Below are positions 46,549 through 54,257 of a stretch of 64,000 nt of DNA, piece after piece. The position numbers and the translations under genes are program-made. The notes beneath the pieces are model-generated. The model ran no database searches, was not told the origin of the DNA, and saw nothing but the letters and a program-made list of their open reading frames with translations. The DNA is taken from positions 1 to 64,000 of the forward strand of contig NZ_JAHWUS010000003.1 of NCBI RefSeq assembly GCF_019455445.1. The letters run 5' to 3'. Numbering within the stretch: the first letter of the stretch is position 1; each line of letters opens with the position of its first letter. The stretch comes from Pseudaquidulcibacter saccharophilus. Its GTDB lineage: Bacteria; Pseudomonadota; Alphaproteobacteria; Caulobacterales; Aquidulcibacteraceae.

Positions 46549-47592
46549 ATGACATCTGTTTTTGAAGCCGAAGATTTTGATAATCACGAAGTCGTCCATT
46601 TTGTTAATGATAAAAAAACTGGTTTAAAGGCGATTATCGCCCTGCATTCAACGCATCTTGGCCCTGCTGGTGGTGGTATTCGTATGCAGCCGTATGAAAA
46701 TTCACAAGCGGCATTAAAAGACGTGCTTAGGCTTTCAAAAGGTATGTCGTATAAAAATGCGCTTGCAGGGATTGAATTGGGCGGTGGTAAATCTGTCATC
46801 ATTGGCAACCCCAAAACCGATAAAAGCCCAGAGCTTTTCCATGCTTTTGGTCAGGCAATTGCCGATTTGGGTGGTAAATATATTGCCGCCGAAGATGTTG
46901 GCACAACATTGAAAGACATGGAATATATTTCACAAAAAACCAAATATGTCTTTGGGCGCGATCCAAAGGACGGTTTTGGCGGTGATCCATCACCAATGAC
47001 TGCATATGGGGTTTTCCTATCGTTAAAAGAAAGCGTCAAACACAAATTGGGTGCAACTGACCTAAAAGGCATCAAGGTTGCGGTGCAGGGGGCCGGTGCG
47101 GTTGGTAAAAACCTTATTAAACAATTGGTCGAGGCTGGCGCAAAAGTTTGCTTTACCGATGTTGATGTGGATAGAATTGCTGCGGTACAAAACGAATTTG
47201 GCGCAGAATTTGTTGCGCTTGATGATATTATTTCTGCCGATGTTGATGTTTTTGCCCCATGTGCCTTGGGTGCAGTTTTAAATGACACAAGCATTCCACA
47301 GCTTAAGGCAAAAGTGGTTTGTGGCGCGGCGAATAATCAGCTTGCCAAAGATGTACACGGTGTAAAATTAGTTGAGCATGATATTCTTTATGCCCCTGAT
47401 TATGTTGCCAATGCGGCGGGTATTATCAATGTTTTCTATGAAATTGATGGTCAGTATGACGTTAAAAAAGTTATGGCGCATATTGAAAAAATCCCGCATA
47501 CATTATCTGAAATATTTAAAATCGCTGATGAAACTGGGCAACCAACCGCATTGGTCGCCGATGAAATGGCAAGAAATAAAATAGGGCGTTAA
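46549..47592 (+). CDS. Leucine/glutamate dehydrogenase family protein
   Basis: This NAD-dependent amino acid dehydrogenase has 347 residues. It resembles leucine/valine/phenylalanine dehydrogenases, which are shorter than glutamate dehydrogenases. The catalytic lysine is in NALAGIELGGGKSVIIG, the Rossmann motif is VAVQGAGAVGKNLIKQL (about 178-194), and DVDVFAPCALGAVLND is typical. It probably interconverts a branched-chain amino acid and its keto acid. It overlaps thiD by one base (TAATG), so the two are translationally coupled, although their functions have no known link. Confidence 0.9.
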   Translation: MTSVFEAEDFDNHEVVHFVNDKKTGLKAIIALHSTHLGPAGGGIRMQPYENSQAALKDVLRLSKGMSYKNALAGIELGGGKSVIIGNPKTDKSPELFHAFGQAIADLGGKYIAAEDVGTTLKDMEYISQKTKYVFGRDPKDGFGGDPSPMTAYGVFLSLKESVKHKLGATDLKGIKVAVQGAGAVGKNLIKQLVEAGAKVCFTDVDVDRIAAVQNEFGAEFVALDDIISADVDVFAPCALGAVLNDTSIPQLKAKVVCGAANNQLAKDVHGVKLVEHDILYAPDYVANAAGIINVFYEIDGQYDVKKVMAHIEKIPHTLSEIFKIADETGQPTALVADEMARNKIGR

Positions 47593-48389
47593 TGGCTAAA
47601 GGTCGGGTTTTAATAATTGCGGGTTCTGATTCGGGCGGTGGCGCCGGTATTCAGGCGGATATAAAGGCGGTCACTATGACTGGCGGCTATGCCATGACCG
47701 CAATTACCGCCATAACCGTGCAAAACACCCTTGGCGTTTTTGATGTTCACCCCATCCCGATTAAAACCATAACCGACCAAATCAAAGTTGTTTTGGACGA
47801 TATTGGTGCCGACACAATCAAAACCGGAATGCTGGGCACGGTTGAAATTGTCGAGGCTATCGCAAAATCCTTTGCCGATTATGCGCCAACTATCCCCAAA
47901 ATTATCGACCCCGTGATGATTGCCAAGGGGGGGCATTCATTGCTTGAAAACCGCGCAATTGATGCGGTGAAATCAATCCTTGTTCCCAATGCCGCACTTT
48001 TGACCCCCAATGCACCAGAGGCACAGGCATTAACCGGCGTAACGGTCGAAACCATAGATGGGCAAAGGCGCGCCGCCGAAAAAATCCTAAAAATGGGCGC
48101 AAAGGCCGTATTGGTAAAAGGTGGCCATATCGAGGGGGCAACATTCACCGACCTCCTTGCCACCGAATATGACGAGACTTTCTTTGATGCCGTGCGCATA
48201 AACACTAATTCGACTCACGGAACAGGCTGCACATTGGCAAGCGCGATTTCATCGTATCTTGCGCAGGGGCAGGGTTTAAAAGACGCGGTCGCAAATGCCC
48301 GCGAATATGTCTTTAAGGCAATCGAAACCGCCAAGGGTTTTGGGCACGGTCACGGGCCATTAAACCATAATTGGAATTTGCACGTCTAA
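47592..48389 (+). CDS. thiD: Hydroxymethylpyrimidine/phosphomethylpyrimidine kinase
   Basis: ThiD phosphorylates HMP and HMP-phosphate in thiamine synthesis. The 265-residue ribokinase-fold enzyme begins MAKGRVLIIAGSDSGGGAGIQADIKA, has GMLGTVEIV, DPVMIAKGGHSLL, LTPNAPEAQALTG, and the anion hole NSTHGTGCTLASAI near residue 210. It starts on the last base of the preceding stop codon. No other thi genes are in the window, so it may also serve pyridoxal or HMP salvage. Confidence 0.93.
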   Translation: MAKGRVLIIAGSDSGGGAGIQADIKAVTMTGGYAMTAITAITVQNTLGVFDVHPIPIKTITDQIKVVLDDIGADTIKTGMLGTVEIVEAIAKSFADYAPTIPKIIDPVMIAKGGHSLLENRAIDAVKSILVPNAALLTPNAPEAQALTGVTVETIDGQRRAAEKILKMGAKAVLVKGGHIEGATFTDLLATEYDETFFDAVRINTNSTHGTGCTLASAISSYLAQGQGLKDAVANAREYVFKAIETAKGFGHGHGPLNHNWNLHV

Positions 48390-48403
48390 CCCCATACCTG
48401 TTA

Positions 48404-48422
48404 CCCCCGCTTGTTGCGGGGG
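48404..48422. repeat. GC-rich palindrome after thiD
   Basis: CCCCCGC-TTGTT-GCGGGGG is a perfect 7-bp stem in an AT-rich intergenic region. No T run follows, so it is not a standard terminator. It resembles short palindromic units common between genes in Alphaproteobacteria. The 297 bases between thiD and the next gene otherwise hold short repeats of CTGACA or CTGACAT and no open frame of note. Confidence 0.5.
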
Positions 48423-48686
48423 CTGGCAAGCCAAATCATGTAGTATTTTCCCCGATTTCATTTTCTGACAAATGCTGACATTTTTCGTTGGTTCATATTT
48501 GAAAAAATAGATATTAATCAATATATTATGTTGAATTTAATATTGTATATTCTGCACATTGCGCAAAAAACCTGACCAATCCTGACATCCCGAAATTAAA
48601 GTTCGCATTATTCTTAATCCCAAGCATGGTTTGGGATAATAAAGGCATTTATTTAGGGTGGGGATTGGGTTAATTTATATGTAAGT

Positions 48687-49358
48687 TTATCTTCGGTTTT
48701 TTATTTCCCAATTTAATTTTATTATTAGTGGTATGATTCCAATAAATAGCATTGCAAGCAAGCCAAAGCCAATCAATAGATATCTCAATAATAAAGATAT
48801 TTTGTCCCCGCTTACTCGGATATATTTGTAATTATATTTTGAACCTACTTTAATAATAGGGGTGCTTTTTATTTCACCAATGCGCTCCAATTCACTAATT
48901 ATAACTCTATTACCAAGCGATATTTCGGTAAGGATTTTTTCTATTCCGTAATTATTGTTTGATGGGTATTCCAGATATTTTATCTTATATATCCGGTTAT
49001 CGAAAAAATTATAATTTGGATTGTCTAGGCATCTATTAAGGTAAGGCTGAGGTTCGCAATCAACAAAAATTTCTTCATTACTTTTGTCAATCAATAGCTT
49101 GATTCTTGTTGGTTTTGAGGGGTTGTTTTTGTCTAAAGATGTTTTTTCAAATTTTCCAAACACAACATGAGTTATTGAGTTTTGGGGTGGCAACCAGAAC
49201 AGCCAGTTTAATTTGGTAACTTCAAAGTTAAGCTTGAGAAACAAGAAAAATAATACAATAAATATGGTAGTAAATCGTGAATTAAGGCAAGCTCGCTTAT
49301 ATTTTTGCAACAGTGTTTTAAAAAAATAAATCCACTCATTAATTTGCTGTTTGCTCAT
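48687..49358 (-). CDS. Hypothetical membrane protein, 223 residues
   Basis: I do not recognise a family. There is an N-terminal cytoplasmic region, a hydrophobic segment at about 28-45 (TTIFIVLFFLFLKL), an extracytoplasmic part of about 140 residues, and a second membrane helix at about 190-212 near the C-terminus. The outer region is rich in Asn, Lys and Ile and has two cysteines (DCEPQ and NRCLDN) that could pair. Base composition is visibly more AT-rich than flanking genes, including many AAT/ATA codons, which hints at transfer. It lies between two palindromic repeat stretches. Confidence 0.65.
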   Translation of the reverse strand: MSKQQINEWIYFFKTLLQKYKRACLNSRFTTIFIVLFFLFLKLNFEVTKLNWLFWLPPQNSITHVVFGKFEKTSLDKNNPSKPTRIKLLIDKSNEEIFVDCEPQPYLNRCLDNPNYNFFDNRIYKIKYLEYPSNNNYGIEKILTEISLGNRVIISELERIGEIKSTPIIKVGSKYNYKYIRVSGDKISLLLRYLLIGFGLLAMLFIGIIPLIIKLNWEIKNRR

Positions 49359-49375
49359 TTATATAAAATCGCCGT

Positions 49376-49480
49376 TGCCAACCCCACCCTGTGTGCTGCG
49401 CACGCGACCCTCCCGCAGAGGGGGAGGGTATATTTTGCACTCTTTGCTTTCCCCTGGTGGAGAAAGACGAGGTGGTGTTT
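49376..49480. repeat. Palindromic intergenic repeat element (candidate)
   Basis: This GC-rich block in an AT-rich context has GTGC-TGC-GCAC followed by ACCCTCCC (49407-49414) pairing perfectly with GGGAGGGT (49422-49429), then a second purine/pyrimidine-rich arm (CTTTCCCC ... GAGAAAG). The order matches palindromic repeats scattered between genes in many Alphaproteobacteria, recalled from memory. Only one such block is in the window, so family membership cannot be shown here. Confidence 0.55.
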
Positions 49481-49483
49481 GCC

Positions 49484-49660
49484 TTAATGCTTTAATTCAA
49501 AAACTTGGCCGCAATATAGGCATTCGGCGCGGCCATCATCACCCAAATCATAATAAGTTTTTGGGTGGCCCAATGCACCGCCGCCGCCATCGCACGCAAC
49601 ACGGTGTTCAGATGTATGGATAACTTTTTTATCTTCAGCTTTGGTATGGGTTTTTGTCAT
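49484..49660 (-). CDS. Zinc-finger protein (CHCC type, NDUFS6-like), 58 residues
   Basis: The product is 58 residues, starting at the ATG complement ending at 49660 and stopping with TAA at 49484. It carries VACDGGGGALGHPKTYYDL and AECLYCGQVFEL: C23, H32, C47 and C50 form the CHCC zinc site. The family includes mitochondrial complex I subunit NDUFS6 and short alphaproteobacterial proteins presumed to be its relatives, with a possible role in complex I assembly. Its length is normal for the bacterial form. It is divergent from the GntR operon. Confidence 0.85.
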   Translation of the reverse strand: MTKTHTKAEDKKVIHTSEHRVACDGGGGALGHPKTYYDLGDDGRAECLYCGQVFELKH

Positions 49661-49741
49661 TTAATTGCCTCTAAAAATTGCTTTTATAATAACCTACTGA
49701 AAAAACCTATGCCAAAATAAAAAAATATTTCAAGAATTATA

Positions 49742-49774
49742 TTGACATAGGTGGTGTATTAGATTACTAAGACA
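49742..49774 (+). promoter_or_regulatory. Promoter with palindromic operator for the GntR-ABC operon
   Basis: TTGACA (49742-49747) is a consensus -35, and TACTAA lies 17 bases further as a weak -10. Over the spacer and -10 sits the inverted repeat TGTATTAG-ATTA-CTAAGACA (49755-49774), matched at seven of eight positions. Its placement is that of a repressor site, most likely for the GntR-family protein encoded just downstream (autoregulation). The link is inference. Confidence 0.6.
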
Positions 49775-49831
49775 CTATTGCGGATGTAAGATGCGCAATT
49801 AAAGAAGCGGCTTCGCTTTTAAAGGAGTAAT

Positions 49832-50209
49832 ATGTCAACAGGGATTTCAATTGACTGGCGTGACGACATACCAATCTGGAAACAGATAAAGGATAGGTTG
49901 CAAAGCGCTATTCTAAGCGGTGACTTCAAAGAGGGGGAGGCAATTCCATCCGTGCGCCAGCTTGCAATAGAACTTGCGGTTAATCCCTTAACTGTCTCCC
50001 GCGCTTTTTCAGAGCTAAATGACGATGGACTTATTGAAAAACGTCGTGGGCTTGGAATGTTCGTGACCCAAGGAACCAAGGGTGCAGTTGTTGAGCGTGA
50101 GCGAAAACAATTTCTAGAAAATGAGTGGCCGCCGATCGTCCAAAAAATCAAAGATTTGGAAATTGACTGGAATGAATTGGCAAAAGATTTCGGGGAAAAA
50201 CATGGATAA
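49832..50209 (+). CDS. GntR-family regulator, YtrA subfamily
   Basis: This short 125-residue GntR protein has only the winged helix-turn-helix (about 10-80; SVRQLAIELAVNPLTVSRAFSELNDDGLIEKRRGLGMFV) plus a helical C-terminal dimerisation tail with acidic ends. YtrA-type regulators lack a ligand domain and control ABC transporter genes encoded beside them. AAAGGAG lies before the ATG. Its stop codon overlaps the start of the ATPase gene (ATGGATAA). It probably represses its own operon. Confidence 0.9.
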   Translation: MSTGISIDWRDDIPIWKQIKDRLQSAILSGDFKEGEAIPSVRQLAIELAVNPLTVSRAFSELNDDGLIEKRRGLGMFVTQGTKGAVVERERKQFLENEWPPIVQKIKDLEIDWNELAKDFGEKHG

Positions 50210-51065
50210 TGATATTTTAATCAGCGCAAAAGGTTTATCGAAATCTTATGGCGCGAAAGTCGCGCTAAAACCAACTAATCTTGAAATTCCAAAGGGTCGG
50301 ATTGTTGGCGTAATTGGTGCCAATGGTGCGGGTAAATCAACACTGTTGAACTGTATTCTTGGTCTTTCTGACTATGTTGGCGAATTGAATGTTTTGGGTT
50401 TAAATCCATTGCAAAATCGCTCACAATTGATGAATGACGTTTGCTTTATTGCCGATATTGCAACCCTGCCAAAATGGGCAAGGATTTCAGATTTGTTCAA
50501 TTGGCTTGAAGATTTGCATCCAAAATTCCAAAAGCAAAAAGCCATCGACAAATTGAAAAACACCAACATTCCTTTGAATGCCAAAATTAAAGAGCTTTCA
50601 AAAGGTATGAATGTTCAGGTGCATTTATCAATCGTTCTGGCGATTGATGCAAAAGTTTTGGTTCTTGATGAGCCAACCTTGGGCCTTGATATCATGAACC
50701 GCCGTGCATTTTATGATGCAGTCTTGCGCGATTTCTTTGATGAAGAACGCACCATTTTGGTAACAACCCACCAAATCGATGAGATTGAGCCGATTTTATC
50801 GCACGCAATTTTCATTAAAGATGGTGAAGTTACTTTGGATGCATCACTCGAAGATATTTCAGAGAAATTCTACGCCATTGATGTGTCAGAAGATAAAAAG
50901 GCCGAGGCGCTATCACTAATGCCGATTTATTCACGTGCAATTATGGGCCGCACCACAATGATTTTCCGCGATAAGGCAACCGATGATTTGAAAAAATTTG
51001 GTGAACCGCGCCGCGTAGCATTAGCAGATTTATTTGTTGCACTGGCAACACCGCAGAATGTTTAG
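50202..51065 (+). CDS. ABC transporter ATP-binding protein
   Basis: This 287-residue ATPase subunit pairs with the ABC-2 permease downstream. It has Walker A GANGAGKST (39-47), an ABC signature LSKGMN, Walker B VLVLDEPTLGLD, and the switch histidine in VTTHQIDE. The signature LSGGQ is degenerate (LSKGM), as in many YtrB-type ATPases. I start at the ATG at 50202, behind GGGGAAAA; the longer frame begins inside the regulator. The overlap with gntR shows coupling. Export of peptides or drugs is typical for the family, but the substrate is unknown. Confidence 0.92.
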   Translation: MDNDILISAKGLSKSYGAKVALKPTNLEIPKGRIVGVIGANGAGKSTLLNCILGLSDYVGELNVLGLNPLQNRSQLMNDVCFIADIATLPKWARISDLFNWLEDLHPKFQKQKAIDKLKNTNIPLNAKIKELSKGMNVQVHLSIVLAIDAKVLVLDEPTLGLDIMNRRAFYDAVLRDFFDEERTILVTTHQIDEIEPILSHAIFIKDGEVTLDASLEDISEKFYAIDVSEDKKAEALSLMPIYSRAIMGRTTMIFRDKATDDLKKFGEPRRVALADLFVALATPQNV

Positions 51066-51074
51066 GGGAACAAA

Positions 51075-51206
51075 ATGTTTACAATCTTTGCCCCCAAACT
51101 CATCAAACCTAATTCGTTGAAAAAGACGGATTCCCGAGATTCTGAGCCTAAAAGTGGGCTTAAATTAATCAAGAAGAATAATTCTAAAATAACAAAGAAT
51201 ATATAG
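51075..51206 (+). CDS. Small ORF, 43 residues, between ABC ATPase and permease
   Basis: ATG at 51075 follows AGGGGAAC at good spacing, nine bases after the ATPase stop, and the frame ends with TAG at 51206, ten bases before the permease start. The product is basic and polar, rich in Lys, Ser and Asn (SLKKTDSRDSEPKS, LIKKNNSKITKNI), with a short hydrophobic beginning (MFTIFAPKLI). No family is recognised. It may be a regulatory or exported peptide, or a decayed segment; the ribosome-binding site and its place in the operon argue for translation. Confidence 0.5.
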   Translation: MFTIFAPKLIKPNSLKKTDSRDSEPKSGLKLIKKNNSKITKNI

Positions 51207-51216
51207 CGGGTGTAAT

Positions 51217-52248
51217 ATGAATAAATTTCTAACCCTAATTAAACGCGATCTTTCAGATTACAAAGGTGCATTGATAATTACGCCATTGGTAATCTCTGCA
51301 GTTATTTTATTGCTAGTCATTAGTTCTGTTTTCATGGGCAGCCTTCGGGTTGATGACAATAATTTTAGCCTGTTTAGCGATTCAAGTGCCGACATAAATA
51401 TCGAAGATAATAATGGTAACAACCTTCATCTGCAAAAAGATCCCAATGGGCATTTGGTTTATACAGATGAAAACGGCAATACAAAACCGGTTATGGGTGA
51501 TTTAACCCACGATAAAATCAAGAAAATCTCGTCTGTGATTGCGCTTGGCAATTTTATTGGGGCGTTATTGCCATTGTTCATTGCGGGTATTGTTGTTTTA
51601 TTTGTGCTTGCTGGCTCATTATATGAAGAGCGCAAGGATAAATCCATCATGTTTTGGAAATCCCTGCCGATTTCCGACATTGAAACCGTGGGTGCAAAAA
51701 CGGTTTCCGTGGTTGGTATCGGTCTTGGTTTTGCCCTTTTGGTAACATTCGTTCTGCATCTTGCGTTAATTGTCATCACAACATTGGCTTCAAACCAATT
51801 TGGCTTGAATATGATTAGTATTCCAGATGTTTTAGCGATGGTTTTCAAGCTTTGGGTATTTGCTGCAATGTTGCTTGTTGCATATATATTGTGGGCGTTT
51901 CCAGTTTATTCATGGATTTTAGCGTCTTCTTCTTATGCACCCAAAGCACCCTTCCTATTGGCATTCGTTCCAATTGTTTTGCTGCCACTACTTGCAAAAA
52001 TCTTCCTTAAGAATTCGAATGATATTTTCTTTGCGCCACTTCAACACATCACTGGCTATCCAATTTGGAAAGCACTTGATGAGGGCAAGGAAGCGTTCCA
52101 AGATGGTGTTAAAAATGGTAGCGATTTAACGCCAGCGCTTGAACCAATAATGAAAACATTCTCTGAACCTTCGCTATGGATTGGTTTGGCAATCGGTGTT
52201 GGTCTGCTTTATGCGGCATCAGAAATCAGACGCAGAAGATCTTTCTAG
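51217..52248 (+). CDS. ABC-2 type transporter permease
   Basis: The 343-residue inner membrane protein has about six hydrophobic segments: about 20-42, 108-130, 160-182, 215-240, 245-262 and 318-335. The loop after the first helix is large and polar (about 45-105, rich in Asp and Asn, with DDNNFSLFSDSSADI) and should face outside. The late motif SLYEERKDKSIMFWKSLPISD (about 134-155) is typical of ABC-2 permeases. It follows the ATPase and the small ORF in one operon. Confidence 0.88.
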   Translation: MNKFLTLIKRDLSDYKGALIITPLVISAVILLLVISSVFMGSLRVDDNNFSLFSDSSADINIEDNNGNNLHLQKDPNGHLVYTDENGNTKPVMGDLTHDKIKKISSVIALGNFIGALLPLFIAGIVVLFVLAGSLYEERKDKSIMFWKSLPISDIETVGAKTVSVVGIGLGFALLVTFVLHLALIVITTLASNQFGLNMISIPDVLAMVFKLWVFAAMLLVAYILWAFPVYSWILASSSYAPKAPFLLAFVPIVLLPLLAKIFLKNSNDIFFAPLQHITGYPIWKALDEGKEAFQDGVKNGSDLTPALEPIMKTFSEPSLWIGLAIGVGLLYAASEIRRRRSF

Positions 52249-52274
52249 TTCGTCTTTGATTAAAGCTCCCAGTA

Positions 52275-52304
52275 GTTTATAGTGTCCTCCTAAATGCTAT
52301 AAAC
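52275..52304 (+). promoter_or_regulatory. Leader stem-loop before the thioredoxin-like gene, with SD-complementary loop
   Basis: GTTTATAG (52275-52282) pairs perfectly with CTATAAAC (52297-52304). The 14-base loop contains TCCTC (52285-52289), complementary to GAGGA (52316-52320), the ribosome-binding site of the gene at 52327. A loop-to-ribosome-site contact would make a pseudoknot that hides the start region. Whether this happens is unknown. Confidence 0.45.
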
Positions 52305-52326
52305 AGCGCAAAAAAGAGGATGTCAG

Positions 52327-52836
52327 ATGTTTAAAAAATTAAAGTCGGTTTTAGCTTTGGTTTTGGTGGCATTTGGCATCCTCGCTCCCAGTTTTTCTGG
52401 GGCACAAGAGGCGGCACCAATGCTTGCGGCATTTAACGGTGCAACCTATGCCGATAATGGCAAGACATTTAGTGCAAACCAGTTTGCCGGCAAAAAAGTT
52501 CTTGTCATGTTTTGGAAATCCGATTGCCCACCGTGTTTGGTTGAAATGTCGGGCTTTGAAAATATCCGCAAGGCAGCAGGCGCAATGCCAATAATTGTTG
52601 TTACCCCGACATGGGGCAAAAAAGAGCAATATTTCCTGCAAAAACCCATTAAAAATTCTGCATTGATTTTAAAATATAAAACGGGTTTTAATAATGCCCT
52701 TGAATATTTTGGTGACCCCGAAGGTGGCGTTCCATATAGTGTTATGTTTAATGAAAAAGGAATTGGCTGTATTTCAAACCTTGGACCAGTAAATGCCAAG
52801 GTTATGAAAGACATGTTTAATGAATGCGGGAAATAA
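52327..52836 (+). CDS. Periplasmic thioredoxin-like protein (TlpA/redoxin type)
   Basis: The 169-residue protein has a signal peptide (about 1-26, ending FSGAQ) and a thioredoxin-like domain. The CxxC active site is KSDCPPC (C67, C70), two further cysteines lie near the C-terminus (IGCIS and NECGK), and FWKSDCPPC with GVPYSVMFNEKG (the cis-proline loop) supports the fold. It is probably a disulfide or metal-handling protein of the periplasm. It is followed at once by the WG-repeat gene. Confidence 0.85.
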   Translation: MFKKLKSVLALVLVAFGILAPSFSGAQEAAPMLAAFNGATYADNGKTFSANQFAGKKVLVMFWKSDCPPCLVEMSGFENIRKAAGAMPIIVVTPTWGKKEQYFLQKPIKNSALILKYKTGFNNALEYFGDPEGGVPYSVMFNEKGIGCISNLGPVNAKVMKDMFNECGK

Positions 52837-52837
52837 G

Positions 52838-54226
52838 ATGCCTGATTTTATAAGAAAGCATTTAAGTCTTTTTTTTATCACCATCTTCTGCTTGTTTTTT
52901 TCTTCTTCAAACGCTGCCGAAAATCCAAAAATGCTTTGGGTGAAACAAGGCGAAGATTCAGTGCTTGTGAATGGTGATGGTGAGGTAATAAAACGTATTA
53001 GAGCCAATTTCGTACTAAAACCTAATAGCCTTGGTAATTATTGGATTTTTAAAAATGGCAAATATATTTTAATGGGGCGCAATGATAAGCCATTAACCAA
53101 GCATGATGATGTTTATCAAATAGTTCCTTGGCTCGACAATATGCCTATTGAAGCGCACTCTTTTAGTGGTAATTTTTATGTAAACCCTGATGGAAGCGAA
53201 TTTGGGCGCAATTATTCCGAACTTAGTCAATTTGACAAGCAAGGATTGGCGTTTGTATCCCAAAAAGGGAAGTGGGGAATAATAAATTCAAAGGCAAAAA
53301 TAATTGTTAAACCTATCTATGATGCATCTTCATATTTTACTGAAGTAGATGGAAAATATATTGCCTCGGTTGGATTGAATAAAAAATATGGCTTCATCGA
53401 TAATAATGGCAATACCATTATTGATTTCAAATTTGAAAATGCGAGAAGTTTTGCAAATGGGCTTGCACCGGTAAAGGTTAAAGACAAATGGGGCTTTATA
53501 AATATTAAAGGTGAATTTGTAATTCCGCCACAATATGACAATGCGCAAGAATTTGGGTATGAAACTTTTAATAAAGATAATGCATTCGCCATGGTCAAAT
53601 ATAATGATAATGGTCAAATTATTAAAAAATGGGGCATTATCGATAAGTCTGGAAATTGGGTGTTAAAGCCAAAATATAAATCCAACGCTTTTAATGGGCT
53701 TATGTATCAGCCTGAAATAAATCCTTTTGGACACCGAATTATAAATGCGTCATCAGGTGATTTACAAGAAAAAGGAATTGTTGATCGTGACGACAAGGTA
53801 ATAGTGCCAGCCGTATTTCAAGAATTACGACTATATGATTTCCAAAAGCATGAAGACCAGATTTTTACCCTTGAGTTTAAGAAAAACGACAAATGGGGAT
53901 TGATGGATATCAATGGTGCAATCATAACCTCAAAACTATATGATGGAATTTCTAGAAAAAGCTATTGGCATGATAGCGCAGTCATTAAACTAGATAACAA
54001 ATTTGGTTTTATTAACAGCCATGGTGAAGAATTTATCAAGCCTCAATTTGACCTTGCAGACAATTTTGATGAAAATGGTTTTGCAAAAGTTGTGGTTGGC
54101 GGCAAACTTGGAATTATAGATGTAAAAGGTAATTTCATTATAAAACCGCAATTTGATAATGACCTCTGTGAAGCAATGGTTTTGGATACTTATGATTATA
54201 ATTCTAATGAACCGCCTTGCCCTTGA
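52838..54226 (+). CDS. Exported WG-repeat protein
   Basis: The 462-residue protein has a signal peptide (about 1-28, ending SSNAAE) and about eight WG-type repeats, each of the form K-W/Y/F-G-F/I-I-N/D-x-x-G-x-x-I-x-x-x-Y/F-D. Clear units include KWGIINSKAKIIVKPIYD, KWGFINIKGEFVIPPQYD and KLGIIDVKGNFIIKPQFD, spaced 35-60 residues. Such repeats form beta-structured surfaces, and the function is largely unknown. I start at the ATG at 52838, behind CGGGA, one base after the thioredoxin-like stop; an upstream ATG at 52820 overlaps that gene. Confidence 0.85.
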   Translation: MPDFIRKHLSLFFITIFCLFFSSSNAAENPKMLWVKQGEDSVLVNGDGEVIKRIRANFVLKPNSLGNYWIFKNGKYILMGRNDKPLTKHDDVYQIVPWLDNMPIEAHSFSGNFYVNPDGSEFGRNYSELSQFDKQGLAFVSQKGKWGIINSKAKIIVKPIYDASSYFTEVDGKYIASVGLNKKYGFIDNNGNTIIDFKFENARSFANGLAPVKVKDKWGFINIKGEFVIPPQYDNAQEFGYETFNKDNAFAMVKYNDNGQIIKKWGIIDKSGNWVLKPKYKSNAFNGLMYQPEINPFGHRIINASSGDLQEKGIVDRDDKVIVPAVFQELRLYDFQKHEDQIFTLEFKKNDKWGLMDINGAIITSKLYDGISRKSYWHDSAVIKLDNKFGFINSHGEEFIKPQFDLADNFDENGFAKVVVGGKLGIIDVKGNFIIKPQFDNDLCEAMVLDTYDYNSNEPPCP

Positions 54227-54257
54227 TTTTTTGATGCAGTGACAATAGATAGATACC

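Noticed and set aside
48404-48422. Rho-independent terminator of thiD
   Set aside because: The stem is strong but no T run follows, so it fits a palindromic repeat better.
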